NCBI GenBank assembly: GCA_025558095.1 | Contig: JAIVFI010000010.1 | Coordinates: 248,001 to 312,000 of the forward strand | Direction: 5' to 3' | DNA length: 64,000 bases | From: Hyaloraphidium curvatum | Lineage: Eukaryota > Monoblepharomycota > Hyaloraphidiomycetes > Hyaloraphidiales > Hyaloraphidiaceae | Shown: positions 1 to 11,535 of the stretch, one piece after another | How positions within the stretch are numbered: position 1 is the first letter of the stretch | Layout: the number at the start of each line of letters is the position of its first letter | Notes under the pieces: generated by a model | Told to the model about the DNA's origin: nothing | Seen by the model: only the letters and a program-made list of their open reading frames with translations | Databases searched by the model: none | Program-made: the position numbers and the translations under genes

Positions 1-170
1 TCGTCGGATTCGACGACGCTGCAGTCAACAACGTTCAACCCTACGCTTGGCACCAGCACATCGCACCGCTAGACGACGAGAACGTTGATTCTTTGCCGTC
101 GCTAGCACCTAGCCGCCCTTTTCGGCGGTGTCATTCTCTTTCGTGCCCTCTGGGGACGGTCTTCCCCGTC

Positions 171-1673
171 ATGGCGTCTCTTCTCGGACGGCTCTTCCGC
201 GTGAGTGGACACCTTTAATGCTCTCTCATGGAAGCCATCTGATGTCTTCGCGATAGAATCCTCATTTCCATGCTCCGTTTTTGAGGACTCTGGGCTATTC
301 ATCGCAGGGAGGTTCGGAGATTGGTGAAGCGTTCGTTACGGCCGAGCGCATCATCAATTCGGGGTCGGAAACGCGCCGAGCGTGGTGGGAAGCGTGGTCG
401 AGCATGGCGAGATTCGTCCAGGTTGGGGGCGAAGAGAGTCTCGCCAGGGGTCACTTCGTGAGCGGTCGAGTCCTCGCTCCGTCAAGCAAACGTTGATCTG
501 AAACTCCGCAGACCTCTGCGCGGGCCAGCTTGCTGCGTGCCACGGAGTACTATCGGGCATCGACGGCCTTCTCGGACTCGACGGACCTGAACACTCGGGC
601 GGCGTACCACAACATGCGGTCCTGCTACGAGCATGCCGCCGACATTGCCCCGTTGAGCGTTGTCAGGACTATCATTCCCGTAGCAACGAGCTCGGGGACG
701 ATCGACGTTCCGATCGTGTACCACCAATGCGCAGCTGCGCGGCGGGAACCCCGGCCGACGGTCCTCGCAGCGGCGGACGATTTTCTTGAGGAGACGGAAT
801 TCTCTGTTGCCCGGCCGATGTTAGAGCGGTCTTTCAACGTCCTGACCTTTGAGGGCCCGGGTCAAGGGAGGCTTTTGAGGGACAGCGGACTGCCCATGAG
901 AACCGATGGATGGGGCGAGATAGCCGAGGGACTCATCAAGTGGTGCGAAGCACGGGAAGATGTCGATTCTTCCAAACTGGTGGGTGATTTCGCTGGCGCA
1001 AGGGTCGCCTCCTTACGTATTGCTACAGGTCCTTTTTGGCCGGGGTTTTGGAAGTTACGCGGCTTCCAAGGCTGCCAGCCACGATTCTGTTGCTGCGAAG
1101 GTCGCAGCCCTTGTTTTGGATCCCGGAGCGACGGACCCCGAATCAATGCTGCAGGGAGCGATCGATGCGGCCGGCTCCCCGGACTTCCTGGAGCTCTACC
1201 GGAAGGCGGACCTGACCGGCATCGACCACTGGTACCGCACCCACGTCTCCACGCCGTCGGACGCGGCATTCGAAGAGGTGCCCGGCTACGATGCCTTGGA
1301 CATGCGGCGCTTCTACTTCGAGAAGCGATTCGTGGCGTTTGGATCGATCACCCTCTCGAGTTACCTGTCGTCGATCAAGGCGTTTGACGCCGCAGCATTC
1401 GCGGGTCAGATCAGGTGCCCAGTGCTGATCTGTACGAACGATTCCATCCCGGCGGTGGCGCAACGCTCGACCACTCGCCTCCTGGACTCTCTCAATGGGA
1501 CGCGAGACAAGATGATTTTGGCGTTCGATTCCCGTCGCGGAGAGTTTGGAGATTGCCAGCCGGTTGGCCACGAGGCGTTCTACCGTCAGGTGTCCTACTG
1601 GCTCAAGGATGTGCTTTTCCGCAACGGGCGCTGGGAAGGGGAACGGAAGGAGAAGGTTGCCGCGAGCGTCTGA
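171..1673 (+). CDS. alpha/beta hydrolase, probable pseudoenzyme
   Basis: Four exons (171-200, 308-457, 512-979, 1029-1673) join in phase to about 430 residues. The layout matches the Ayg1/FrsA/pseudooxynicotine-hydrolase type of alpha/beta hydrolase: a helical N-terminal part, then the canonical fold with the strand FEGPGQGR and a late HEAFYRQVSYWL segment. The nucleophile elbow, normally GxSxG, reads GRGFG here, so the serine is replaced by glycine. Near the C-terminus, where this family usually has an HC pair, the sequence is GDCQ. Both changes suggest loss of hydrolysis (inference). The start was chosen because ATG at 171 runs straight into a perfect gtgagt donor at 201 and the next exon continues in phase. 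The family assignment is firm; the substrate is unknown. Confidence 0.8.
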
Positions 1674-1770
1674 CAATGACGGTGTTCTATTCGGACGGCC
1701 CAATCTGAAAATCTTCCCACCATTTCCTGCATTGCTGTCGTCCAATGCTTGTGTGATTCAGCTCGGAACT

Positions 1771-3122
1771 CTACGTGAGAGTCGATCCCATCGGGTTCGC
1801 CCACGCCTGGAACGAAGTCACGAGCTCGTCGAGCTGGCTCGGCAACGTTCTCTGGTTGAAGCCATGGATATTTCAGAAAGCCAGAACAAAGTGCGTTCCC
1901 AATGCTCACCTGAATGAACGCGACGGCGTACTCGCTGAAGGGCACACCGATGTGGGCCGAGTCCTTTTCGAGTCCCTGCTTGATCAGCTCCGCGGTGCGC
2001 TTGGTGTTCTTGAGAGCCCAGGGAGGCAACGTGGCGGACTTGTCGGCGGCGAGCATGCTGTTCGTCATCTTGCTTTCGATGGCTCCGGGGTAGATGGTGC
2101 TGCCATCAACAATCCGGATCAGCTGTGGCAGACGCCGAGTATGAGTAGACAAAGTACCTTACGAAGATGTCGTCCTTCCGCAGCAGGAAGCGGAGGTCCT
2201 TGCCGAGAGTATCCGTCGCCGCCCTGCTGCTTGCGTAGAAGACGTCTGGATGCGTGTCAATGATAGCACGGAGAGGCGAAAAACCACCGATCTGCTTACG
2301 GGGAGGGTACGCCATGAAGGCTTCGATGGACGACATGATAGCGACTTGGCCTCCGCGGTTGCGCTGCCTGTTGCGCATGAGCTTGACGCATCCCATCGCA
2401 GCACGGATCATCCCGAGAGTGTTCGTCGCATAGATCGCCCGGTACTGGTCTTCGAAAGCCTCCTCCTTGTCGCCCTGAGTGGTCGTGACGATTCCGGCAA
2501 TGTCGATGAGCAGATCGATCGGGTGCGTGGCTTCAAACTCCTGGAGGGCGCTCTCGAGGGGCGAATCGGGCGCGGCGATGTCGATGGACCGGATCGTGGC
2601 TTCCGCGCCCAGGCGGCGGCACTCGTTCGCGGTCCGCTCCAGGCGCTCCTCGTTGCGAGCGATCAGAAGAAGATTGACGCCGGGCTTGGAGTACGTGACC
2701 GCGAGGGCTTGGCCGATGCCGCTGCTGGCGCCGATGACCACGATGCTGCGAGGCGTCCGCGGCCTATCAACGGAAACGGCGTTTCAGGGCACACGTCAGT
2801 GATGAAATCGAGCTTTGCGCACCTGCTGGTCAGCCCAAAGAGGGACAGGAAGACGTTCTTGGCGAGAAGCGCGAATGTGACCGGGATGCCGATGAAGACG
2901 TGGGCGAAGATTGTTCCGTACACGAGTCCGATGTTCTGAATCGACTCCTGTGGTAGCGGAGGATGAGCGCGTCCGATGTGGGCCCGATGCGTTGTCGCGA
3001 GGTCTCACCGTGATGTTGCCGCCACGCAGCAGGCTGCCGAAGCTCGTGCCGTACTGGCGGGGAGGCACCATAGAGCGGCCCTGGGGCGTTTCGTAGCGCT
3101 TCGACAGTTCCGGGTACGACAT
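1771..3122 (-). CDS. membrane-anchored short-chain dehydrogenase/reductase
   Basis: Five exons (3122-3009, 2947-2823, 2763-2163, 2122-1910, 1851-1771) give about 377 residues. A hydrophobic segment near residues 45-70 (TIFAHVFIGIPVTFALLAKN) precedes the Rossmann fold. The cofactor motif is GASSGIG; the active-site region has a serine in VAIMSS and YASSRAATDTLGK in place of the usual YxxxK. A conserved PGAIESKM loop follows the catalytic helix. This arrangement resembles 3-ketodihydrosphingosine reductase and other ER-anchored SDRs, with the active site facing the cytosol; which lipid or steroid it reduces cannot be told. The last exon is a short amphipathic tail. The spacing from tyrosine to lysine is unusual and should be aligned before activity is assumed. 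Confidence 0.85.
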
Positions 3123-3311
3123 GGCTGTCGATGCAGTGAGTGATGAGGCAGAGCCCGATGCGAATGGCCTTATGTACTTCGTGATGGGTGACGTGGCTCG
3201 CGTTCCTGCGGGCCGCCAGAAAATCCGGGAGTGTCTCCCCCGCCACAACAACTCCTAAATCTCTGCCGAATCCTGCGTCGTAAAGCCTTTCCTTCCTGAG
3301 AATCAGCCCGA

Positions 3312-4577
3312 ATGGCGCCCTCCGACCGAATTGCCGCCCTCACTGGCCACGTCGCTCCCGGTGGCGACGCGCCCACCGCGATTCTCGCCCACGCGCCCAC
3401 CGCGGGCTCTGGGAAGCGCCTGACGAAGCTCTCGCGCTCCATCGCGGGCAAAGTCGCCATCGTGACCGGGGCAGCAAGCGGACAGGGCCGTGCCACTGCT
3501 CATTTGTTTGCCGACGAAGGTAGGCAACGGCACATGGACGTCAGGGCGGATCCCAGCTCATGCATACGCGATAAGGCGCCAAGGTTGCCGTCGTCGACGT
3601 TGGCTCGGAGCGCGTGCAGGCCGTCGTGGATGAAATCAAGGCCTCTTACGGTCCGGACGTCGTTGAGGGATACGTCTGCGACGTCTCGGACAAGGAACGA
3701 ATCAAGTACGTCGTGGAGTCTGTTGCCAAGAGATTTGGAGGCATTGACATCCTCGTTAACAATGCCGGCGAGTACACGAGCCGGAAGAGACGTATCCTTG
3801 CTGATTCGTGTCCTGCAGGAGTTTCGTTGGGTGGAGGTGCCGACACAGACGAGGAAACGTTCGAGAAGAACTGGCAGAAGGTAACCACGAGAAGAATTCA
3901 AGGGGGCTTCAGCTAAAGATCAACTCTCTCATTGTTTTAGACTGTCGACATCAACCTCACGGCCCTGGCTCGCTTCATCAGGGCCTGCCTGCCGTACCTG
4001 CTCAAGTCTCCGACGGGTGGGCGGGTCGTCAACATCGCTTCGACCGAGGCGATCGTGACCACGGCGGGCAATGTCGCCTGTGAGTCGCGGCGTGAATGCG
4101 TGCCGCTTGATTGCTGACGTTCTGGGGCCACAGACACCGCGACCAAGGCCGGCGTTGTCGGGATCTCTCGTGCTTTTGCTGTGGAATTGGGGCGCAAGGG
4201 AGTGACGTTCAACACGTGGGCCGGCAAAGCAATCGCGCGAACATTGTCTGACCTTCCTCAACAAGGATTCTGCCGGGGCCGATCCGGACCGGAATGACGT
4301 CGAACATTACTGAGGACAACAAGAGCACCTATGCCAGGAGGCGTGTTCCGCTACGGTGAGTTTGGCCGAGATCGGGAACGACCGTGGCTCACGGCCCTGT
4401 ATCAAGGCGGTACGGAGAACCCGAGGAGGTGGCCCATATGACGCTCGCGTACTGCCTTCCTGCTGCGTCGTACGTGAATGGGGGCGTCCTCGCTGTGGAC
4501 GGTAAGCTTCCGATCGCAGGTCTCTCCATAGGTTCTGATCTGTGCTTGAAGGCGGCATGGTCGTTCGGCACACTTGA
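3312..4577 (+). CDS. short-chain dehydrogenase/reductase (FabG-like)
   Basis: Seven exons (3312-3519, 3576-3880, 3941-4079, 4134-4215, 4266-4355, 4407-4501, 4552-4577) join to 314 residues. The classical SDR motifs are all present: VTGAASGQGR for NAD(P), DILVNNAG, a serine in VNIAST, YTATK as the catalytic Tyr/Lys motif, then ILPGPIRTGM and the C-terminal GGVLAVDGG that ends most FabG-like enzymes. The first roughly 45 residues are an extra N-terminal extension without an obvious signal. A short insertion (about 15 residues, near 3771-3820) follows NNAG. Its GC content and introns are like those of the neighbours, so I see no sign of recent transfer. The substrate is unknown. Confidence 0.88.
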
Positions 4578-4748
4578 ATGTCAGAAGCCTATGTGTAGTC
4601 TTTGGATGTAGTGAGGTCATTTCGCTCAGGAATGGACGCGAACTTTTGATATCTGTCAACATTCGCGGAGGGAGTGGTGGGGTCCCAGCGCGGGGTGACG
4701 GAGTCGGAGTGGACGATCTCCAACTTCCACATGTCGACATGGCAGGGA

Positions 4749-5891
4749 ATGTCGCAGGCCGCGAAGGACTCCATCGTGAGCTTACCTTGTCCAAACGACA
4801 TTTTCACTCGGTATGCTGACCACGCATGCCTGTCTCCCGGGCGCGATGCAACCCGCGGGATGCTCCCTCGCCGGCCGGAATCCACCCACATTCCTGCATC
4901 AAATCCTGAAGGTTTCCGACATCTATGAGGACATTCTGCAGGACCTGGCTATGGACCCGGTGTTCACCGTACACAGGATCCAGAAGCTAGCGAAGTCGAT
5001 ATGCCAACTCTGTGGCCAGAAGTGGGTGTGAAGGACCGCCGAAGCGGAGGACTCCTGACCCTTAGCATCGCCCCTCAATTGCTCCAAAACGTTGGTTGCA
5101 GGTGTCGACATTATGGTGAGCCGCCTTGAGGCCCTTGGGACGTGTTGAAACCGCTCACACCGGGACTCGCCATAGCACTCGGCCACGGTCGGGACATTTA
5201 CGGCAACGACGCGTCGCAGCTGGCCGGCGAAAAGTACGATTGCCCGTCTTGTCGGAGGCCATATCCGCCGGCCAAATTTGCGATGCACTTGGAGAAATGC
5301 CTCGGACTAGGCCGGACCGGGATGCGGGCGGCGGCGCGGTCTGCAAACGCTGCCATTTCCAACGACGGACGCTCGGTCTCCGAAGCGGAGACTGAATCGG
5401 ACTCTGACTCCAAGAAGAAGAAGAAGAGCGGCTCGAAGAAGAGCGGGAGCAGGCCCAGTTCCGTCCAGCCGCCAAAGAAGAACGGCAAAGCAGTTTACGG
5501 GCCTCTGGACACGTACCTCACGCCGATGCAGCCTGCTCCGCCTGCGGGAAAACCCATCATCAAGATCAAACTGTCGAATCGACCCGCCAACCCCTCGCCG
5601 CTGCAGCAGTCGTCGTCTTCGGTTCCTTCCGAAGCAATGACGCCATCGTCAAACAACGACATGAGCGAAGATTGGGACATGGGGAACGCGGAGACAGAGG
5701 AAGACGACCTCGGGGACGAGGACACGGATGATGGCTCGGCTTTTGCCTCCTTCTCGCAGCAGAACAGGCGGAACAGCTTCGCCGGCAAGACGGTGCCCGG
5801 CCAACGGCAGGATGCCGTCGACTCCTGGGTTTCGCTGGGCGATGACGACATGGAGAGCAACCAGTTCTCGTTTTTCCCGAGTGTGACGTGA
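4749..5891 (+). CDS. SGF11: SAGA-associated factor 11 (ATXN7L3/Sgf11-like)
   Basis: This is a subunit of the SAGA histone H2B deubiquitinase module. The N-terminal helix (SDIYEDILQDLAMDPVFTVHR) matches the part of Sgf11/ATXN7L3 that assembles with the module. The C-terminal half carries the Sgf11 zinc finger: CPSC, then H and C in FAMHLEKCLGLGR, preceded by DIYGND as in animal ATXN7L3. A basic and acidic low-complexity tail follows. Proposed exons are 4749-4775, 4912-5021, 5102-5115 (14 nt) and 5176-5891, about 288 residues. The microexon and the last acceptor (5176 or 5131) are the least certain part. ATG at 4813 is an alternative start. Confidence 0.78.
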
Positions 5892-5992
5892 TGATCTATT
5901 AGCGAAAAAAGCTGCAGTCGATTGAGGTATCATTTCCAGTTGGATGCGATCCGAAACCCAGTTCTTGCCGCGGGCCATACCGACCCGACGCT

Positions 5993-8900
5993 CTAGCCCA
6001 TCGTCTTCTGCCCGTCCCAGTCCTCGTTCTCAATCCACAAGCACCGCGACCGCAAGGCCGCAGCTCCGCCGCCGAGCAATCTGAAACCGTTCCTGCTCCC
6101 ATCCAGAGTTTCCTCGCTGGCCCCGCTGGGCTGCCGTCTCCTCTTTGCCGGCAGCTCCAGAGAACCAATGTCCAACCCTGCTTCCGCGAGTCCTCCAAAC
6201 TCGCGGGCGTTGCGCTCCCGAACCTTGCGCCACCCATGCTCAAAGCGCTCCCAACACAGGAGCATGCATCTCTCGACGTCCCTCACCCAGCGCGCCGTGT
6301 CGAAGAGAGGAATCTTGTCTCGCGTCAGAAATAGCTGCCGCCGCAGCCGAACAAGAGGTCCCGACGGCGTGTAGATGTGCGTAGGCGCCGCACGGTCCGG
6401 GAAGAAGCGATCGACACCGCCACCATCGACTTGCGGCACGGTCGGGCAGCCACGGATGTCCTTCCACCGCCACTGCACACCGGCCGCGAACCGAACCGCG
6501 CGCTCCTCGTACTCCTTGTAGCTGGTGCAAACCATCAGGTGGCCTAGCAAGTTGGGGTTCTGCAGGGTTTCCACTCTGCTGCCTTGTCCGTTGCGGAGCT
6601 CGCGAGCGGCGGGGGACCGCGTCCACCAGTCCAGATCGCCGGTCCCCGTGACCGCCTTGGCCTTGCTGCGCGCGATCTTCTGCGCCAGCTCGGCAACGTC
6701 CGACGTCGTGGCGTCCTTGTCGATGCTGCACAGTTCCGAGAGCATCACCGGGCTGTCGGCCGCGTCCCACGACCCAGTTGCGTAGGCGACGCTGGCCGCA
6801 ACCCGGCTGCACATCTTGAACTCGTACTTGGGGAAAGTCACAAGCGGCGTGCCGCTCCAGAGGATGTCGGCCGCCGTCGTGTGCGCGTTGCACTCCGGCG
6901 TGTCAAGGAAAATGTCGGCCACGCGGCCCCGTTGGATGTGCAGATGCTTCGGTGCGACGTCTGCGTTGTCGGGTATCGGAAGGTAAGAATCATGCTCCGG
7001 CAGCGCCCCGCGTTCAATGCTCACCGGTGAACAGGATCCTGTCCGCAACCGCCTCTCCGGCCCGTCCGACGGCCCAGCGCTTCAGGTGCTTCTCCGCGGC
7101 CGGCGGGAACCGCAGCAGCCACAAGACAGAGTTCGGCACGCGGCGCAGGATGTTGAGCCACGTCTCGAAGATGTGCGGGTCCACCTTGTACGACTGGTTC
7201 ATGTTGGCAAAGATGACCGTGTCCTCCCTGATGCCTGGGAACAGCTCCTGCCGCATCTTGAGCCGCAGGAACTGTTCCTTGGTCCACTGAACCCAGTCTC
7301 CGGGCGAGAGGTGGTCTTCCCCGTCGGCAAAATCGGACGCAGGCGGCCGCGCGGTCCCGGCGAGGCGGACCAGGTCGGGAACCAGCTTCTCGACCTCGTC
7401 GTCCTGCAGGTCCCGGAAACCCTGCCTGTGGTCGTTGACGAAGTAGCTGTGCGGGAGGTAGACCACGTTCTCCGTGTAGACGCGGTTCGTGTCCGTCGCG
7501 TTGCGCCTCTTGTGCGTCGGCGGCGGAGGCAGGAAGCCGCCCTGGAGCACCTGCTCGACCTCGATGTCCCTCGGCTCGCCCACGACCGTCCTGCGCGGCA
7601 GCGCGATCTCATCCGCGACGAAGTAGTCGATCCAGCGCTCGCGCATGGTGTCGAAGAAAGCCAGGTCCGGGTCCGGATCGACCGCCGCCGCGTCGCCCGG
7701 GCTGGGCTGGACCCCCGCCGGGGCCACCTCGTCGAGCACCGGCCCCGCGCCCATCGTCCCGGCGAACCCCATGAACTGCATCGACAGCGGCGCCGGCCTG
7801 GCCGCGAAGATCTCGTTGCGCCCGCCCTTGGTGTACCCGTTGAGGTTGACCAGGATGTGGATCCCGTCGCGGGCGATCTCGGCGACGATGTCCTGCACCG
7901 ACATGCTGCTGGCGTCCACGAAGCGCTCGCACTCCCCGGCCACCTTGCGGCTGTAGGTCGAGTCGTCCGGCTTGGACAGGGCGTAGCAGACCACCATGAA
8001 GCGGCTCCGGTCGTGCATGCCAAAGACCGACTGCATCAGGTGGGACAGCGGGTGGTCCTTGATGTCGGACGAGACGTAGCCGATCCGGAGCCGCGGGTCG
8101 GGCATCGGGGGCGGCGGGCGCGGGAACGGGAAGTGCACGGCCGTCGACGCAAGCCGCCGCAGCGCCTCCGTGAAGCTGTTCCACGACTCGGAGCCCCGCG
8201 AAACCGACGGCAACGCCGCCAGGGCGGACGAGGCGACGTCCGCGGGCCGCTGCGGGAACCCGGGGAACCACGCCGACGAGGTCACGTTCCAGAGGATCCT
8301 CTCGGCATTGCACCGGCTGATCTCGCGGACCTGGTACGCCGTGAGCGACGCGTACGTGAAGGTGTGGAAGGGCAGCACGGTCGGGATGCTGACAGGGTTC
8401 TGGCGACGCGCGGCACGGAGCTGCTCGTTGACCACGTGCGAGATGCGCACCAGGTTCTCGTCCCGGTCCGTCCAGTCGCACACGAAGAGGAGCGAGTTGA
8501 CGTAGTTGCAGAAGGCCTCGACAAAGTCGGGCTTGCAGGCCAGCGCGCGCCGGTACAGTCCGATGGCGTCGTCGACCCTGCCCTGGTCCTTGTACACGTT
8601 GGCCAGGTTGGCGAGGGCGATGTAGAAGTCGGGCTGGATGGCGATCGCGCGGCGGTAGCACGCGATGCCCTCCTGCACCATGCCGCGGTCCTTGAGCGCC
8701 GATCCCAGGTTGGTGAGCACGTGCGGGTGGTTGGGGTCGAGCCGAAGGCCGACTTCGTACCACGCGATGGCCTCGTCCAGCCGCTGCGACGACAGGATGA
8801 TACCGAGGTTGTTGCACGAGTTGGCAACCGCTGGAAGGAACGGCGTGAGCCGACGCCAAAAGAGCGCCAAACAACGAGCCACCCACGGTGGAGTGAGAGG

Positions 8901-11001
8901 GAAAGGTAGTAGAACGCCACGGCAAAATGCAGCATCCCCGCATCCTGGTATATCTTGGCGAGCGTCTGCATCATGAGCGAGGTGGCCGCGGCCTGCTGCG
9001 CCGCCGCGCCGCGCTTGGACGGCGACCCCTCCTTGCGTGCGAGCACCTGCGCCGGCGACACGGGCGGCGCGGGAAGGATCCCCGGGTGGCACGAGTTCAT
9101 GACCCGCACGACGTCGATCCCCGACACCACGAGCGCCTTGAGGTACTCCTTCTTGGCCTCGGCCGCGCTGCCGACCACGTAGAGCAGGTTGCCCTTGGCG
9201 TAGTAGAGGTCCCTGCGGGTCTCGAGGTTGTCCCAGCTGCTCCTGTGCGTGCCGGGCGGTTTGCCCGACGCGCGCTCGCGCTCCGCCCTGCGCCGCTCCG
9301 CGTCCTGCACCGCGAGCACGTACGCCCTGTCCGCCAGGTCGCCGCTGCCCACAACCTCCAGACCCGCCAGCCTGTCCGCGGGTTCGACCGTCTTCTCCAT
9401 CGCCGCCTCCAGGTCCGCGTACACCTCGACGGCCTCGGCGAACCTCCCCTGCGAGCTCAGCAGCCCCGCGAGGTTGACCGCGGCGTCCCAATACCGCGGG
9501 CGTATGGCAACCGCGCGGCGGTAGAACCTTTCGGAGGCCGCGACCAGCTCCGCCTGCGAGACGGGCATGCCCGCCGGGAACGCGGTCCCGCGGGACGCGG
9601 CCGAGAGCAGCTGCGCCCAGTTTGCGAGCGCCGCGGGGCCGGCCTGCGCCATGGCGCGGAAGGTGGTCCCGAGGTTGGAGTAGGCCTCGGCGAAGGAGGG
9701 GTCCAGGGCGAGGATCTCCTCGTTGTAGCGGACCGAGAGGTGGTGCATGCCCATGCTGTAGCAGGTGCATCCGAGGAGGAGCAGTACGGGGAGCTTGCGC
9801 GGGGCGACGGCGTAGAGCTCCTGGAGGATGACGAGGGCGCCAGGGTAGTCTCCGGCGTTGTACTTGGCGTGCGCGTTCTGGAGAGCGTTGTCTGTGGATG
9901 ATCGTTCACAGATCAGCTATGGCGGCCGAACGAAGCCCTCGACAACCCACCGATGAACTGCTGCGACGGCTCCGGCAGCCCGTGGAAGAAAAACTGCGAC
10001 GCCGCCGGGTCATGCGGCACGATGAGCCCCGCGGTCGACGCCGGCACGGCCGACTGGTACCCCTGCTGCACCTGCGCCCCCCCCTGGGCCAAAAAGTGCT
10101 GCAGCAGCGCCAGGTCCTGGTGCGACAGGTTCTGCGCGTGCGGCGGGACCACGATCGGCAGCACGGCCGGCATGTGGCCCAGCGACGGCTGGTGCGCGTA
10201 ATGCAGCTGCAAGTACGGGTTGGCGGCGAGCACCGTGGCGGGGTAGATGCCCTGCGCAGAGGAGCCGGCCGCAGCGAGCTGCTGCATGAGCTGTTGGTGG
10301 TGTAGAGAGGCGAGGAGCTGCGACGCCGCCGCGGGTTGGTAAACCTGGTTCGCGTGCATGGTCGGCATTGGGCTGCCCTGCGGCGTCGGCAGGTAGAAAG
10401 AGGCCTGCGGTGCGCGCACGGGGGAGGCCGAGGGCGGGTATCTGGCGTAGAAGGTGGCGGGGGAGCCGCTCGGAGCGACGGTAAAGGCGACCAGAGGGCT
10501 GCCGCCCGGCAGGTTGGTGGCCGCCTCCCAGTCGATCGACATGGAGCTCCTCCGGGACTCGGCCGCCGACGCGACGTTGTCCTCTGGGTCGCTCGCGAGC
10601 TCGGCCTGGTGGCCGGGCTCCGAGACCTGGGGCACCACAATGGTCGGGCGGGCCGGCGCCTCGTGCGGCATGCGGTCCTGCGAGTGTGCCAGGCGCCCCA
10701 CGCCCGACGGCACGCCGAACGACACGGTCCTCGACGGTGCGATGCCGGGAGGCGCGGGTCCGGGCGGCCCCTGGAGCTGCACGCCCTGCCCGGCCGCCCA
10801 TGAGGCCGCCTTTGCCGGGTGCCCGTGAGCCGCCGGCCCTTGGTCCGCCTTCTTCGCGCCCAGCGGCGCCAGCGGCGCCACGATGTTCGAGCCCATGCCG
10901 AGGCCGCCGAGGCCGCCGAGGCCCTGCCGCAGCGAGTCCCACAGCAGCTGCCCGGCGGGCTGCCGCGGCCCGCCCCCGGGATGCGTCGGGCTGCCCGCCA
11001 T
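5993..11001 (-). CDS. OGT: UDP-GlcNAc:protein O-GlcNAc transferase (GT41)
   Basis: Four exons (11001-9951, 9891-8887, 8830-7025, 6960-5993) encode about 1,609 residues. Residues 1-350 form a Pro/Gln/Ala-rich disordered region. TPR repeats follow, the last being typical (NSCNNLGIILSSQ, VLTNLGSALKDRG, ALANLANVYKDQG). The catalytic half shows the GT41 signatures RIGYVSSDIKDHPLSHLMQS, HILVNLNGYTKG, LWLLRFP, TDVAPKHLHIQR and FLDTPECNAHTTAADILWSG. The position of the active-site lysine and the UDP-binding HTT are kept. Between the two catalytic lobes lies a long insertion (about 7,500-7,760) not found in human OGT. It probably modifies nuclear and cytosolic Ser/Thr with GlcNAc; a SPINDLY-like fucosyl specificity cannot be excluded by eye. 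Confidence 0.92.
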
Positions 11002-11505
11002 GTCACCTCCGGCGCGTCCGTCCGCCCGCGCGCTCCGACCCGCGGAGGTTCGGATGACGTGGACTCGCGACTCACGCGCGCAGGGCCCCGAGCACGGCCG
11101 CCGGGGCCGCAACGCGCATGCCTCGCATATGCCGCGGCTGCCGGGGCACCGCGGGTTGCGGCGGCCTGCCGGCGTTGCGTCGGGATCGGCAGGTGAACCC
11201 TGTCGGGGGTGGGCGTCCAATCGGAACAACCCGCTTCATTTTGCCTTTTCCGCTGATGGCTCTGCGCGGGACGCGGATTGTCCGTTCGCTCCCAAACTCC
11301 GAGACAGATGCAATCATGTATTCTTCCGGCATCGCGTCCCGGGGTAGCGCACCCCAGATTCGCGGCCCCCGAGCAGGAATCTGCCTTCCGGCCGGGCACC
11401 TCGGGTAACACCCGACAGGCAAGCAACCAGCGGATCTGCTCCGGAACGCCCCATGCCGGCAGCTCCCAATATCCCCCTTCTCGATCGGCACGTTCCGGCG
11501 CCCGC
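11002..11505. other. intergenic, no gene seen
   Basis: About 500 bp between the OGT start and the end of the DUF3228 gene, presumably the OGT promoter and 5' leader. It is very GC-rich in its first half. It holds no convincing coding frame with fungal-style exons. A 29-nt partial tandem duplication touches its right edge (see the separate repeat). Confidence 0.5.
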
Positions 11506-11535
11506 CTACTTGATCGGCACGTTCCGACGCCAAAA
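11482..11535. repeat. 29-nt tandem duplication across a stop codon
   Basis: Two near-identical copies of gatcggcacgttccg-x-cgcc start at 11483 and 11512. On the minus strand the first copy encodes the last residues RRNVPIK and the stop of the DUF3228 gene; the second copy lies just past the stop and reads RRNVPIEK. It looks like a local slippage duplication. Confidence 0.75.

Noticed and set aside
1-170. The end of an upstream gene at the left edge
   Set aside because: One frame is open across 3-200 but shows no recognisable domain; the first supportable start codon is at 171.
3771-3817. An extra intron in the second SDR gene after NNAG
   Set aside because: Removing gtacac...cctgcag (47 nt) breaks the frame; the unspliced frame is open and continues into conserved sequence.
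7017-8909. A 630-codon plus-strand open frame opposite OGT
   Set aside because: It is the antisense of the catalytic exon; high GC leaves the reverse frame open. The composition is arginine/valine-rich without any domain.
8927-9901. A 324-codon plus-strand frame opposite the OGT TPR region
   Set aside because: Same reason: a reverse shadow of a GC-rich exon, no recognisable fold.
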